Origin: Eubacteriaceae bacterium
GTDB lineage: Bacteria; Bacillota; Clostridia; Peptostreptococcales; Anaerovoracaceae
Assembly (NCBI GenBank): GCA_028727785.1
Contig: JAQYNQ010000012.1
Coordinates: 1 to 34,788, forward strand
DNA length: 34,788 nt
Direction: 5' to 3'
Shown piece after piece: positions 15,530 to 23,850 of this stretch. Positions within the stretch are counted from its first letter, which is position 1, and each line of letters begins with the position of its first letter. The notes below the pieces were generated by a model. It saw only the letters and a program-made list of their open reading frames with translations, had not been told where the DNA came from and did not search any database. A program made the position numbers and the translations under genes.

Positions 15530-16423
15530 TTACCTTATTTGAATTGATGCCGATTCAACCTCTCTTCGTCCGGGAATGGACGGGGATGCTCCCTTTCTTG
15601 TAACTGCAATAGCCGAAGCCTTTGCTGCCAGATTCATTGCCTCGCCTATAGTTTTATCCTCCAGAACTGCTGCAATAAAGAAACCTGTAAAGGTATCACC
15701 TGCTGCCGTAGTATCCACAGCATCCACCTTATAGATTTCCTGTTTAACAGTCTGGTCTGCATCCTGATATACTGAACCCTGACTTCCCAGTGTAAGCACA
15801 ACTTTAGCCCTTGGATACTGTTTTCTCATAGCATTAAGAATTTCATCAGGTTCAGTTTGTCCTGAAATCTGTGCACCTTCTACTTCATTTATAAGAAAGA
15901 AAGAAATCTTGCTCAGGTCACACCGGCTGATCATTTCATCATAGGGTGACGGATTCAGCACAATAGTCATGTCCTTTTCATAAGCTCTGTCGATTATGTA
16001 ATCCATCAGATTTATCTCATTCTGAAGAAGAATTACATCCCCTTTATCAAAACTTTCCAGAACTTCATCAATATATCCGGTGGTTAAGGTTCTGTTTGCA
16101 CCGCCAAAAAGAAGAATGCAGTTCTGTCCGTTTTTGTCCACCTGAATAATGGCATGACCGGTAGAAGTTTCTGTTTTTCTGATTAAGTGAGTTTTGACCC
16201 CCTGCCGGTTCATAGCGTCAATGAGCATCTGACCTTCCGGTCCGACCTGTCCGGCATGGTAAACATCAGCGCCTGCCCTGGCCAGAGCAATTGACTGATT
16301 CAGCCCCTTTCCTCCGCAGAAAACAGTGCGTTCAGTGGAAGCCAGAGTCTCTCCAGGCGCCACCATATGATCCACATCATATACATAATCCAGGTTCAGT
16401 GATCCGAAGTTTAACACTTTCAT
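15530..16423 (-). CDS. rbsK: Ribokinase
   Basis: A 297-residue PfkB-family kinase. The N-terminal di-glycine signature is 'VFCGGKGLNQSIALARAGA' (about 34-52). The C-terminal signature is 'DAVDTTAAGDTFTGFFIAAV', with the catalytic Asp in AAGDTF. It is followed by the helix 'AMNLAAKASAIAVTRKGA', which in ribokinases helps form the potassium site, and by 'PSIPGRREV'. It phosphorylates ribose to ribose-5-phosphate. The nucleoside hydrolase gene ends 2 bases before it, so the pair would release ribose from nucleosides and capture it. No sugar or nucleoside transporter is present beside them. Confidence 0.92.
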   Translation of the reverse strand: MKVLNFGSLNLDYVYDVDHMVAPGETLASTERTVFCGGKGLNQSIALARAGADVYHAGQVGPEGQMLIDAMNRQGVKTHLIRKTETSTGHAIIQVDKNGQNCILLFGGANRTLTTGYIDEVLESFDKGDVILLQNEINLMDYIIDRAYEKDMTIVLNPSPYDEMISRCDLSKISFFLINEVEGAQISGQTEPDEILNAMRKQYPRAKVVLTLGSQGSVYQDADQTVKQEIYKVDAVDTTAAGDTFTGFFIAAVLEDKTIGEAMNLAAKASAIAVTRKGASPSIPGRREVESASIQIR

Positions 16424-16425
16424 GT

Positions 16426-17346
16426 TTAGTCCTCCCTGCGGAATTCTTCAATTATCCACTGTACGTAAGCAGCAGAATCAATCTCTGTCACTACCTTTAT
16501 GTTAGCCTCTTTTTCCCCTCTCTGCATTGCACGGAAATCACATACTGTTGTTCCCGCAGCAGGACCTTCTGTGGCGATTTCTACAGGAAGCATTTGAGTC
16601 TTAAACATATCAGGTCTCAGCAGATATGCCACTGCAACGGAATCGTGAATTCTAAGGCCTCCGTCCATAAATGCATCACGATAATGATTGAGAAGTGAAT
16701 AAATCATGTGCCCCACTCTGCCGCTGGCATCAATTGCCTCTGCATCGTCTCTGTAAAGCCTTGCTTCGTTTGTTACATTAAGGCCCAGCATTGTAACAGG
16801 CACACCTGAATTAAAAACTATTGCAGCAGCGTGTGGATCGTTATATATGTTAAATTCTGCACTTGAGTTTGTATTTCCTCCTGCCAGTCCACCGCCCATT
16901 GTAACGATTTCTTCGATTCTTTCCTTTACTTCCGGATACATTTTAAAAAGGATTGCAATATTTGTATGGGTTCCGATTACTACAAGAGTTATTTTTTCCT
17001 CACTTTCCATAATCATATTGCGCATGGCCTCTACAGCGTGTTTTTCCAATGGTTTTCTTTTCACCGGCGGAAAATCATATCCATCCATTCCTGTAATACC
17101 GTGGATCTCTGGACATGGTCTGAGTTTTCTCATTAACGGCTCTCCGCAGCCTTTTGCAACGGGTATCTCCACACCTAAGAACTCAGTCAGCTTGAGCGCA
17201 TTTAAAGTTGTTTTCTCCACTTCAACATTTGCACCTACTGTACTCAGCAGTCTGACGTCGAGGTTTGGATTTCTTACAGCTATTGTAATGGCTGTTGCAT
17301 CATCGATTCCGGGGTCTGTATCAAATATTATAGGTCTTGGTTTCAT
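16426..17346 (-). CDS. Inosine-uridine-type nucleoside hydrolase
   Basis: A 306-residue protein with the nucleoside-hydrolase calcium signature 'IIFDTDPGIDDATAI' at the N-terminus, the 'VVIGTHTNIAILF' segment, 'VTMGGGLAGGNTNSSAEFNIYNDPHAA', and the C-terminal 'IHDSVAVAYLL' with the conserved active-site His-Asp. It hydrolyses ribonucleosides to base and ribose. Specificity (pyrimidine versus purine) cannot be read safely. I chose the ATG at 17346 because GGAGGA lies 7 bases upstream. The ATG at 17361 lies just before that ribosome-binding site, with no site of its own. It is first in a two-gene operon with rbsK. Confidence 0.92.
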   Translation of the reverse strand: MKPRPIIFDTDPGIDDATAITIAVRNPNLDVRLLSTVGANVEVEKTTLNALKLTEFLGVEIPVAKGCGEPLMRKLRPCPEIHGITGMDGYDFPPVKRKPLEKHAVEAMRNMIMESEEKITLVVIGTHTNIAILFKMYPEVKERIEEIVTMGGGLAGGNTNSSAEFNIYNDPHAAAIVFNSGVPVTMLGLNVTNEARLYRDDAEAIDASGRVGHMIYSLLNHYRDAFMDGGLRIHDSVAVAYLLRPDMFKTQMLPVEIATEGPAAGTTVCDFRAMQRGEKEANIKVVTEIDSAAYVQWIIEEFRRED

Positions 17347-17401
17347 TCTAAAATCCTCCATCTTAAAGATCTTTTTAAGGGTCTTTTTTGTCCTGTCTTT
17401 A

Positions 17402-17430
17402 AGTTTAATGGTTTATCTCTTTGAATGCAA
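17402..17430 (-). promoter_or_regulatory. Probable promoter of the nucleoside hydrolase operon
   Basis: On the minus strand TTGCAT (17430-17425), 17 bases, TAAACT (17407-17402). Both boxes are moderate matches. An imperfect palindrome CTTAAA...TTTAAG lies between it and the start codon. Confidence 0.4.
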
Positions 17431-17494
17431 GACGAAAGCCTGCTTGACACATGAAAAAAGCATCCCCGCGTCAAACACAGGGTTTTACTTATAC

Positions 17495-17527
17495 AAAAAG
17501 ATGCCGAGATATAACAATCTCAGCATC
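17495..17527 (-). terminator. Terminator of the two-component operon
   Basis: GATGCTGAGAT on the minus strand (17527-17517) pairs with ATCTCGGCATC (17510-17500), with one G-U pair, and is followed by five U. It begins 12 bases beyond the histidine kinase stop. Confidence 0.85.
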
Positions 17528-17538
17528 CGGTGTTTCTG

Positions 17539-19191
17539 TTATTCTGCCTTTTCTAAAGTAACGGATGCCTTGAACAGGTCTCCGTCCACGCTTATTTCGA
17601 AAATACCGTTCATAAGCTCTGTCAAATCTTTTGCAATGGACAGACCCAGTCCGCTGCCCTCTGTGTTTCTGGATGCATCGCCTCTCTGGAATCTTTCCAT
17701 AAGCTCCTCAGCTGTAATGTTAAGCTGAGCCTCACTTATGTTCTTGACTTCAATTGTCAGGTAATCATCCTTTTCAACTAAATCCACATAAACTCTGCTT
17801 CCTGTAAGAGCATATTTACCTGCATTAACAAAGAGATTTTCAAGTACTCTCCATAGAAGCTGCCCGTCAGCAAGGACGTGGATGCTGTCGGCCTTGTTAG
17901 TGTAGATAACATTAAGATTTCTTGCCTCGAAACGTTCTTCAGTTTCCACCATCGCCTGATTAATCATAGAAACAAGTTCAATTTTCTGAATATCTACAGG
18001 CATAGCACCGCTGCTTGCCTTCGCTGCCTCAAACAGATCTTCCGTAAGCTTCTTCAGTCTCTGTGTTTTCTCATCAACTATTCTCAGGTATTCCGGAGCA
18101 TTTTCACTGTCCAGTCCCTCTCTTTTCAGCAGATCCACGTATGTTATCATTGACGTGAGAGGTGTCTTGATGTCATGTGAAACGTTAGAAATAAGGTCTG
18201 TCTTCATTCTGGTGCTCTTGTTTTCATTTTCTACAGCAATTTTTGTTGCCTCTCTTATTTCATTGACACTTTCAGCCAGTCTGTCCAGTTCTCCGGTTCC
18301 CTTAACCTCAATCTGGTAATCCAGATTTCCTTTTCTGATCTGGTCCACACCTGTTTTCACTGCTTTATATTTTTTCAGCCATCCGGGAACAAATATACAT
18401 ATAAGGACTATAACAGGCACTGTTCCGATCCATGATGCTGACAGCAGACATGCACCTACGCAAAGTGTCATAACTTTAGCAGTTACCTTGTCGCTTCCCT
18501 TGAAAGAATTCCATAACGCATAAATCAGTGCACCAAGAATAGTATGTTTCCAGAATGTTCTGGCTTTGATTTTCTTTACCATTGAATTCAGGCACAGAAC
18601 AATAACTCCGTAACATATAATCAGACCTGCGGCGCAAAGTATAACAACTGCACCAAAAGATATGAAGTCTATGCTGTCATAACCGACAGGTTCCGGGTTA
18701 ACAGAGGAAAGGACAGCATCTGCCACTTCCCTGTAAATCTCCATCTGACTTGCAAAGATATATAGTGCGAATGTCAATCCAATTACTCCACCGACTGCGC
18801 TTCCTCCAAGTATCAGCTGGAATTCCGCAAACCATCTGTCAAACCAGTTAAGATGAATTCTGTCATCGGATTCTTTCCCGCCTGTAAGACAGAATCCGGC
18901 AATAATAAAAATCGGAGCAATAACTGCTGCTATTGCCAGAATCAGCCAGAGTTTTCCCGTTGCTGCCTCGATTGATGCCAGCAGGCCGTCTATTTTTGCT
19001 ATTTTGTCAGCTTCAATCCAGTACATGACCCCTCTGTCATCGTAAATAGTTCCGTATCCCATTTCATAGAATTTTACCAGAGCGGCACCAACAAAGGTTA
19101 CTACAGTAGCCGCTATGGCTGCCACCGCGCCGCTTATTAAACATGTGCTTTTTCTGCTGCTCCAGCTAGTATTTTTCAATTTTGTATCCAA
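17539..19191 (-). CDS. Sensor histidine kinase with multi-spanning N-terminus and HAMP domain
   Basis: A 550-residue kinase. The first 270 residues hold about five or six membrane segments (about 16-40, 82-102, 127-148, 176-200, 240-270). A HAMP-like linker follows (about 272-325), then the HisKA domain with the phosphoacceptor in 'SNVSHDIKTPLTSM' (His339). The ATPase domain has N-box 'ENLFVNAGKYAL' and 'RFQRGDASRNTEGSGLGLSIAKDL'. The usual DxGxG segment after the N-box reads 'IEVKNISEAQLN', as in some VanS-like clostridial kinases. The start is a TTG inside the regulator gene (26-base overlap) with no good ribosome-binding site, so translation is probably coupled. Ligand unknown. Confidence 0.9.
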   Translation of the reverse strand: MDTKLKNTSWSSRKSTCLISGAVAAIAATVVTFVGAALVKFYEMGYGTIYDDRGVMYWIEADKIAKIDGLLASIEAATGKLWLILAIAAVIAPIFIIAGFCLTGGKESDDRIHLNWFDRWFAEFQLILGGSAVGGVIGLTFALYIFASQMEIYREVADAVLSSVNPEPVGYDSIDFISFGAVVILCAAGLIICYGVIVLCLNSMVKKIKARTFWKHTILGALIYALWNSFKGSDKVTAKVMTLCVGACLLSASWIGTVPVIVLICIFVPGWLKKYKAVKTGVDQIRKGNLDYQIEVKGTGELDRLAESVNEIREATKIAVENENKSTRMKTDLISNVSHDIKTPLTSMITYVDLLKREGLDSENAPEYLRIVDEKTQRLKKLTEDLFEAAKASSGAMPVDIQKIELVSMINQAMVETEERFEARNLNVIYTNKADSIHVLADGQLLWRVLENLFVNAGKYALTGSRVYVDLVEKDDYLTIEVKNISEAQLNITAEELMERFQRGDASRNTEGSGLGLSIAKDLTELMNGIFEISVDGDLFKASVTLEKAE

Positions 19192-19852
19192 TTCCCCACA
19201 CCACCTTTAAATATCTAGGATTTTTAGGATCGATTTCTATTTTTTCTCTAATCCTTCGTATGTGAACGGCAACTGTGTTTTCCGGATTATATGCAGGTTC
19301 ATTCCACACCGCTTCGTAAATCTGGTCCATGGAAAAAACCTTTCCGGCGTTTTCTGTAAGAAGTTTCAGGATACCGAATTCTATTGGAGTCACAGCAACA
19401 TACTCTCCATCCATCTTTACCGTTTTTTCTGTGTCATCAACTTCAAGCCCCCCTGTTTTGAATACTCCTGCTTTCTTGGTCATGCTTCCAAGATCAACGT
19501 ATCTTCTCAGCTGAGATTTTACTCTGGCAATAAGTTCTAAAGGACTGAAAGGTTTGGTTACATAGTCGTCTGCCCCTACATTCAGACCCGTAACCTTGTC
19601 ATAGTCCTCAGACTTTGCGGAAAGCATTATAATCGGAATATTCTTTTCTTTTCTGATTTTCATAGTAGCCTGAATGCCATCCATCTTTGGCATCATGATA
19701 TCCATAATTATCAGCTGAAGCTGTTCACGTCTTGCAATCTCCAGTGCCTGCACCCCATCATAGGCTTTGAATACGGTATATCCTTCATTCTTCAGATAAG
19801 TCTCAATTGCTCCTGCAATTTCTTTGTCGTCATCACATACTAAAATGTTCAC
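19166..19852 (-). CDS. OmpR-family response regulator
   Basis: A 228-residue regulator. The receiver domain has the acidic pocket 'VCDDDKE', the phosphoacceptor Asp in 'LIIMDIMMPKMDG', the 'MLSAKSEDYDKV' switch Ser and the conserved Lys in 'YVTKPFSPLELIARV'. The winged-helix DNA-binding domain carries 'TPIEFGILKLLTENAGKVFS' and 'VAVHIRRIREKIEIDPKNPRYLKVVWGIGYK'. I chose the GTG at 19852 because AAAGGAG lies about 6 bases before it. The longer frame would need a TTG at 19876 with no ribosome-binding site. It is co-transcribed with the downstream kinase. Confidence 0.93.
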   Translation of the reverse strand: MNILVCDDDKEIAGAIETYLKNEGYTVFKAYDGVQALEIARREQLQLIIMDIMMPKMDGIQATMKIRKEKNIPIIMLSAKSEDYDKVTGLNVGADDYVTKPFSPLELIARVKSQLRRYVDLGSMTKKAGVFKTGGLEVDDTEKTVKMDGEYVAVTPIEFGILKLLTENAGKVFSMDQIYEAVWNEPAYNPENTVAVHIRRIREKIEIDPKNPRYLKVVWGIGYKIEKY

Positions 19853-19911
19853 TTTTTTCTCCTTTCCCTTCTGCAATATCTATACTATGAAACAAATATT
19901 ACAAATAAATT

Positions 19912-19955
19912 AATGGGTTTCTTACGAAATTCTTAAATAATCTCAGAAACCCATT
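19912..19955 (-). terminator. Hairpin at the end of the peptidoglycan operon
   Basis: AATGGGTTTC (19912-19921) and GAAACCCATT (19946-19955) form a perfect 10-bp stem with a 24-base loop, 25 bases beyond the PBP stop codon. The tail on the minus strand is only moderately U-rich (AATTTATTTGT), so termination may be partial and the two-component genes could receive read-through. Confidence 0.5.
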
Positions 19956-19979
19956 CTACCCATACTAATATTAATAATT

Positions 19980-21305
19980 CTATTCTCTGTTTACGATAGC
20001 CTGCAGTACCTGGTTTGCTACAGGTGCAGCAACAGAACTTCCGGAACCTCCGTTTTCGACACACACAATGAAAGCATACGGATTATTTTTATTCTTAATA
20101 AATCCGCTGAACCATGCGTGCGGTTCATTTCCCGCAACTTCTGCGGTACCTGACTTTGCATAGATGTCCAGACCGGGGAAATTGCTTTCGTAATAAGAAA
20201 CAACAACGTTGTTTTTCATCATCTCTGTGAGTTTTGATGCAGTTTCTTCTTCCAGAAGTCTTTCGGTCTCTGTTCCGCCTATTACCTTATGAAGTATTTT
20301 AGGTGTAACAGCGACACCGTCGTTGGCAATAGCACCCATGTAGACCATCATTGAGCATGGATTAATCATGTCCTCATACTGACCGATTCCGGCCCATGCC
20401 AGATTCAGTGGCACGTTTTTGGGGAATCTGAATTTTCCCTTGGCGGTACTGATTCCGTCAATGTCATATGAAGTGGTCAGGCCAAGCTTGTTCACATATT
20501 CTCTCATCAGAGTTGAACCTATTTTCTGTGTCAGTTCGGCAAATGCACAGTTACATGATTGAGCAAGTGCTCCTTCAAAATCTACTGTACCGTGTGCACT
20601 TACGCAGGTAATTGCTTCACCGTTAATGTACGACACCCCTGAACAGTGGTATGTCCAGGAATCTAAATCATCAAGATTTTCTATTGCTGCCGCAGATGTT
20701 ACAAGCTTAAAAATAGAGCCCGGAACAAATCTTGATGACAGGAATTTATTCAGGTACATGCCGGATTCCTGGTCTTCGTTCTTGTCATATGTTGCAGGGT
20801 CAAAGGTAGGAGAGCTTACCATACAGATTATTTCACCGGTTTCATAGTTATACACTCCTACAGTGCCTTTTCTGCCTCCAAGAGCCTGGTAGGCCGCCTT
20901 ACACACATCTGCATCTATGGACAGAGTGATATCAGGGCCCTTTCCGGTAAGGCTGTATGTGCCGGTTAGAAGACTATAGCCAACAATCTTGTCAGCATAT
21001 GCACTTAAAGCTCCGGTTGAGATGTTTCCATCCAGATCTCCTACTGCATGAACTGTTGCTTCTCTTATCTCCCAGTCATCGTTATACTTGTTTTCTTCTC
21101 TGGTATTATCACATAAGACAGTGCCGTTTACGTCCAGCACTCGTCCAACATTCAGTCTACCCTCTGAATATATACTCTGGTTTACGTAGAAAGTCGCCCA
21201 CTCATTTCCGTAAGCTGCAAAGCGATATACAAAGACACCCAGCCCCAGCAGCAGTACAGCTGCAAGGGTCAGACAGATAAGGGCACGTTTTTCTAATCTC
21301 TTCAC
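19980..21305 (-). CDS. Short class B penicillin-binding protein (transpeptidase)
   Basis: A 441-residue bitopic protein: a short cytosolic basic start, one membrane segment (about 8-28), a small pedestal region, and a transpeptidase domain with SxxK 'SIFK' (Ser197, Lys200), SxN 'SCN' and KSGT in 'YAKSGTAEVAG'. It crosslinks peptidoglycan with a SEDS partner, like the PbpA-RodA pair of Actinobacteria. The compact N-terminal region makes it smaller than FtsI or PBP2. The start is a GTG whose last base pair overlaps the TAG stop of the SEDS gene (shared G at 21305), indicating coupled expression and a likely polymerase-transpeptidase pair. Confidence 0.92.
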   Translation of the reverse strand: MKRLEKRALICLTLAAVLLLGLGVFVYRFAAYGNEWATFYVNQSIYSEGRLNVGRVLDVNGTVLCDNTREENKYNDDWEIREATVHAVGDLDGNISTGALSAYADKIVGYSLLTGTYSLTGKGPDITLSIDADVCKAAYQALGGRKGTVGVYNYETGEIICMVSSPTFDPATYDKNEDQESGMYLNKFLSSRFVPGSIFKLVTSAAAIENLDDLDSWTYHCSGVSYINGEAITCVSAHGTVDFEGALAQSCNCAFAELTQKIGSTLMREYVNKLGLTTSYDIDGISTAKGKFRFPKNVPLNLAWAGIGQYEDMINPCSMMVYMGAIANDGVAVTPKILHKVIGGTETERLLEEETASKLTEMMKNNVVVSYYESNFPGLDIYAKSGTAEVAGNEPHAWFSGFIKNKNNPYAFIVCVENGGSGSSVAAPVANQVLQAIVNRE

Positions 21306-23116
21306 TAGTGCCTCGCCCCCTTCTTCTTTTCCTTCTTATTTTCCTTCTGCTCCTTTTTCAACGCCCTGTCGGACAGGCTTATTGCAAAGCTTGCGTTCTG
21401 TCTGGTATCAGCAGCCTTAAGAAATGCCAGAAGCCCCCATGAGGCTATCATGCTTGTTCCTCCGCATGATACAAATGGGAATGTAACACCGGTCAGCGGA
21501 AAAAGATCCACAGAACCAAAAACATTCAGAATGGTCTGGAACAGGAACATAGACATTGCAGAACATGCTGCAATTGTGTAATATGTTGATCTGCCTGCCC
21601 AGACAGATCTTACTGCAAAAACTGAAAGAGTAATTATTGAAAGCACTGCCAGAATAGCAATAACAAGCCCCCACTCTTCTGAAAGAAGACCGAAGACAAG
21701 GTCTGTTTCTGAAGCCGGAATATCTTTCAGCCATCCTCCTCCGGAGCCTACTCCTACAAGTCCTCCACTTGCTGCAGCGGACATGGTTCTCGTCTGCTGA
21801 TACCCTAAAGAATCAGCGTATTCCCATACATGTCCCCACGCTGCAAATCTGTCTGCAATGTAAGATTTAAATTTCAGAACCATGAGGCCGCCAACAAAGG
21901 CAACGCCCACAATCAATATCAGTTTGGTGAAATCTCCGCTTCTGAGGAAGGAAATCACCAGGAATGTAACAAAGAATATGATCGCTGTTCCAAAGTCTCC
22001 CATAAGTGCCAGGCAGCAGAAACAGAATCCGGAAAACAGCATAAAAATCAGTGAATTTTTCTTTTCCAGCAGTTCATCTAAAGATGCCGCTCCCGCCCAG
22101 ATAAAGGCAAGCTTTACAAACTCTGAAGGCTGAAATGTTAATCCTCCGATAACTACCCAGTTATTTGCGCCAAAACGTGTGGTTGCAAAAATCAGGTTGA
22201 ATACAAGCAGTGCTGCAGCACCTATATACATTAAATTGCGCAGAGATTTAGCACGGTTAAGGTTTCTCAGCATTGCGCACATGACAAAGAACAGTCCCAG
22301 ACCAATTACTATGGCAATGAACTGTTTAAGAACATTTTCAGGATACTTTGTTGCCGTAACGGCCAGACTTAACGTTGATAAAAAGAAAGCAATTGTCTCC
22401 ATCTCGAAGCCTTTTCTTTTCATCATTACCAGCAGCAATACATATCCCCACATTACTGCACAAAGCCCGATAAATGAAACTGCTACTGTGGTGACAAACT
22501 GGTCACCCAGAGATATTTTCAGCTGCATCAGTGCAAGCATCTGAAAAATTGAAAGAGCAATGAGTGATGTCCATGGTGACAGCATAATAGTGTCCATTTT
22601 TCTCATTTCCATGTTATTTCTGCGCTCTTCCAGACTCATTGGAAAAATAGTGCAGTTGGTCATTCCGAGAATCATACTGTCTCCCGGCTTGACCTCTACC
22701 CTTTCATCTGCATCGACCTGGTGCCCGTTTATAATTGCACCGTTTTTTGAGCCCAGGTCTCTGTACATCCATTTGCCGCTGTCATCACGGCACAGAGTTC
22801 CGTGTATTCTTGATATTCCGGGGTCATCGATTATTATATCACTCTTCTTACCGCGTCCGATAATGTTTTCCCAATGATTAATAGGAACATTCATGTCCGG
22901 TTCCACATGCAGATACGCAAACACCTCCGATGGGCTCTTTGATTTCAACAGAGACCAGATTGATTTCACCAGAATGAATACGGCAAGGACAATGAACACC
23001 CATCTTACAACAGCAGTAAAAAGCAGTCCCCCCGAATTATCGGCTTCAGTAATAGCAGAAACATCATATGAGATTCCTGATATGAAGTTTTTTATTCCTG
23101 AAATAATCTTATCCAT
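21305..23116 (-). CDS. FHA-domain SEDS-family (FtsW/RodA-like) glycosyltransferase fusion
   Basis: A 603-residue fusion. A membrane segment (about 33-52) is followed by a cytosolic FHA domain (about 84-156) with Gly87-Arg88, 'DDPGISRIHG' (Ser102, Arg103, His105) and 'LGSKNGAIING'. A SEDS domain with about ten membrane segments follows, including 'FVKLAFIWAGAASL' and 'PFVSCGGTSMIASWGLL' near the end. SEDS proteins polymerise lipid II, and FHA domains bind phosphothreonine. The polymerase is therefore probably controlled by a Ser/Thr kinase such as PrkC. The C-terminal tail is highly Lys/Glu-rich. The ATG overlaps the preceding SDR stop (TAATG). The next gene is its PBP partner. Confidence 0.92.
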   Translation of the reverse strand: MDKIISGIKNFISGISYDVSAITEADNSGGLLFTAVVRWVFIVLAVFILVKSIWSLLKSKSPSEVFAYLHVEPDMNVPINHWENIIGRGKKSDIIIDDPGISRIHGTLCRDDSGKWMYRDLGSKNGAIINGHQVDADERVEVKPGDSMILGMTNCTIFPMSLEERRNNMEMRKMDTIMLSPWTSLIALSIFQMLALMQLKISLGDQFVTTVAVSFIGLCAVMWGYVLLLVMMKRKGFEMETIAFFLSTLSLAVTATKYPENVLKQFIAIVIGLGLFFVMCAMLRNLNRAKSLRNLMYIGAAALLVFNLIFATTRFGANNWVVIGGLTFQPSEFVKLAFIWAGAASLDELLEKKNSLIFMLFSGFCFCCLALMGDFGTAIIFFVTFLVISFLRSGDFTKLILIVGVAFVGGLMVLKFKSYIADRFAAWGHVWEYADSLGYQQTRTMSAAASGGLVGVGSGGGWLKDIPASETDLVFGLLSEEWGLVIAILAVLSIITLSVFAVRSVWAGRSTYYTIAACSAMSMFLFQTILNVFGSVDLFPLTGVTFPFVSCGGTSMIASWGLLAFLKAADTRQNASFAISLSDRALKKEQKENKKEKKKGARH

Positions 23117-23850
23117 TAAATGTAGAATCCTCCACTAACCCCTAGAACCTGTCCTGTCACATAGGCTGATTCCTCGTCAGCCAGAAAACAGATTGCTGAG
23201 GCAACATCTTCTCCTTTACCGATTCGGCAAAGTGGCACGTCCCTTACCAGTCCGTCAATTATGTCTTCGTCATACATTCTGCACATATCAGTATCGATTA
23301 CTCCCGGTGCAACAATGTTTACACGAACGCCGGAAGGTCCAACCTCTTTTGCCAAGCTCTTTCCAAAGCCGATCAAAGCCGCTTTAGTCGTTGAATATGC
23401 CACTTCATATGAACCACCTGTTTCTCCCCACATGGAAGAAACAAGAATTATACTTCCCTTTTTATTCCTGATCATATCAGGCAGGGCATACTTGGCAGTA
23501 TACATTGCACCCTCCAGATTAGTTCTCAGCAGGAGATCCCACTGATCCTCTGTCATATCGGTAAACAGGCCGCTTATACTGATCCCCGCATTGCAGACTA
23601 CTGCATCCAGACAAGGCACGCCAAAATAGATTCTGGCAGCTTTGATACTATCTTTCAGGGATTCTCTATCGGTGACATCGCATCTGATTGGAAGAGCTCC
23701 TGTCTCTTCAGCTACTTCCATAGCTGCCCTATCCTGCTCTTTATATAGAAAAGCAACCTGCCATCCTTTTTCTGCAAATTTCTTTACTGCAGCGGCTCCA
23801 ATTCCCCTGGAGCCACCTGTTATCAAAACCGTTTTACTCACATCTAACAT
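23116..23850 (-). CDS. Short-chain dehydrogenase/reductase, FabG-like
   Basis: A 244-residue Rossmann reductase with the NAD(P) motif 'VLITGGSRGIGAAAV', 'VCNAGIS', the catalytic Ser in 'IILVSSMWGETG', and Tyr-x3-Lys in 'AYSTTKAAL'. The C-terminus 'GQVLGVSGGFYI' is typical of 3-oxoacyl-ACP reductases, but substrate cannot be fixed from sequence. There is no fab gene nearby. I chose the ATG at 23850, which overlaps the last codons of the L,D-transpeptidase gene by 7 bases and gives the family's normal length. A longer frame from 23892 would run 49 bases into that gene. Its place inside a cell-wall operon is unexplained. Confidence 0.88.
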   Translation of the reverse strand: MLDVSKTVLITGGSRGIGAAAVKKFAEKGWQVAFLYKEQDRAAMEVAEETGALPIRCDVTDRESLKDSIKAARIYFGVPCLDAVVCNAGISISGLFTDMTEDQWDLLLRTNLEGAMYTAKYALPDMIRNKKGSIILVSSMWGETGGSYEVAYSTTKAALIGFGKSLAKEVGPSGVRVNIVAPGVIDTDMCRMYDEDIIDGLVRDVPLCRIGKGEDVASAICFLADEESAYVTGQVLGVSGGFYI

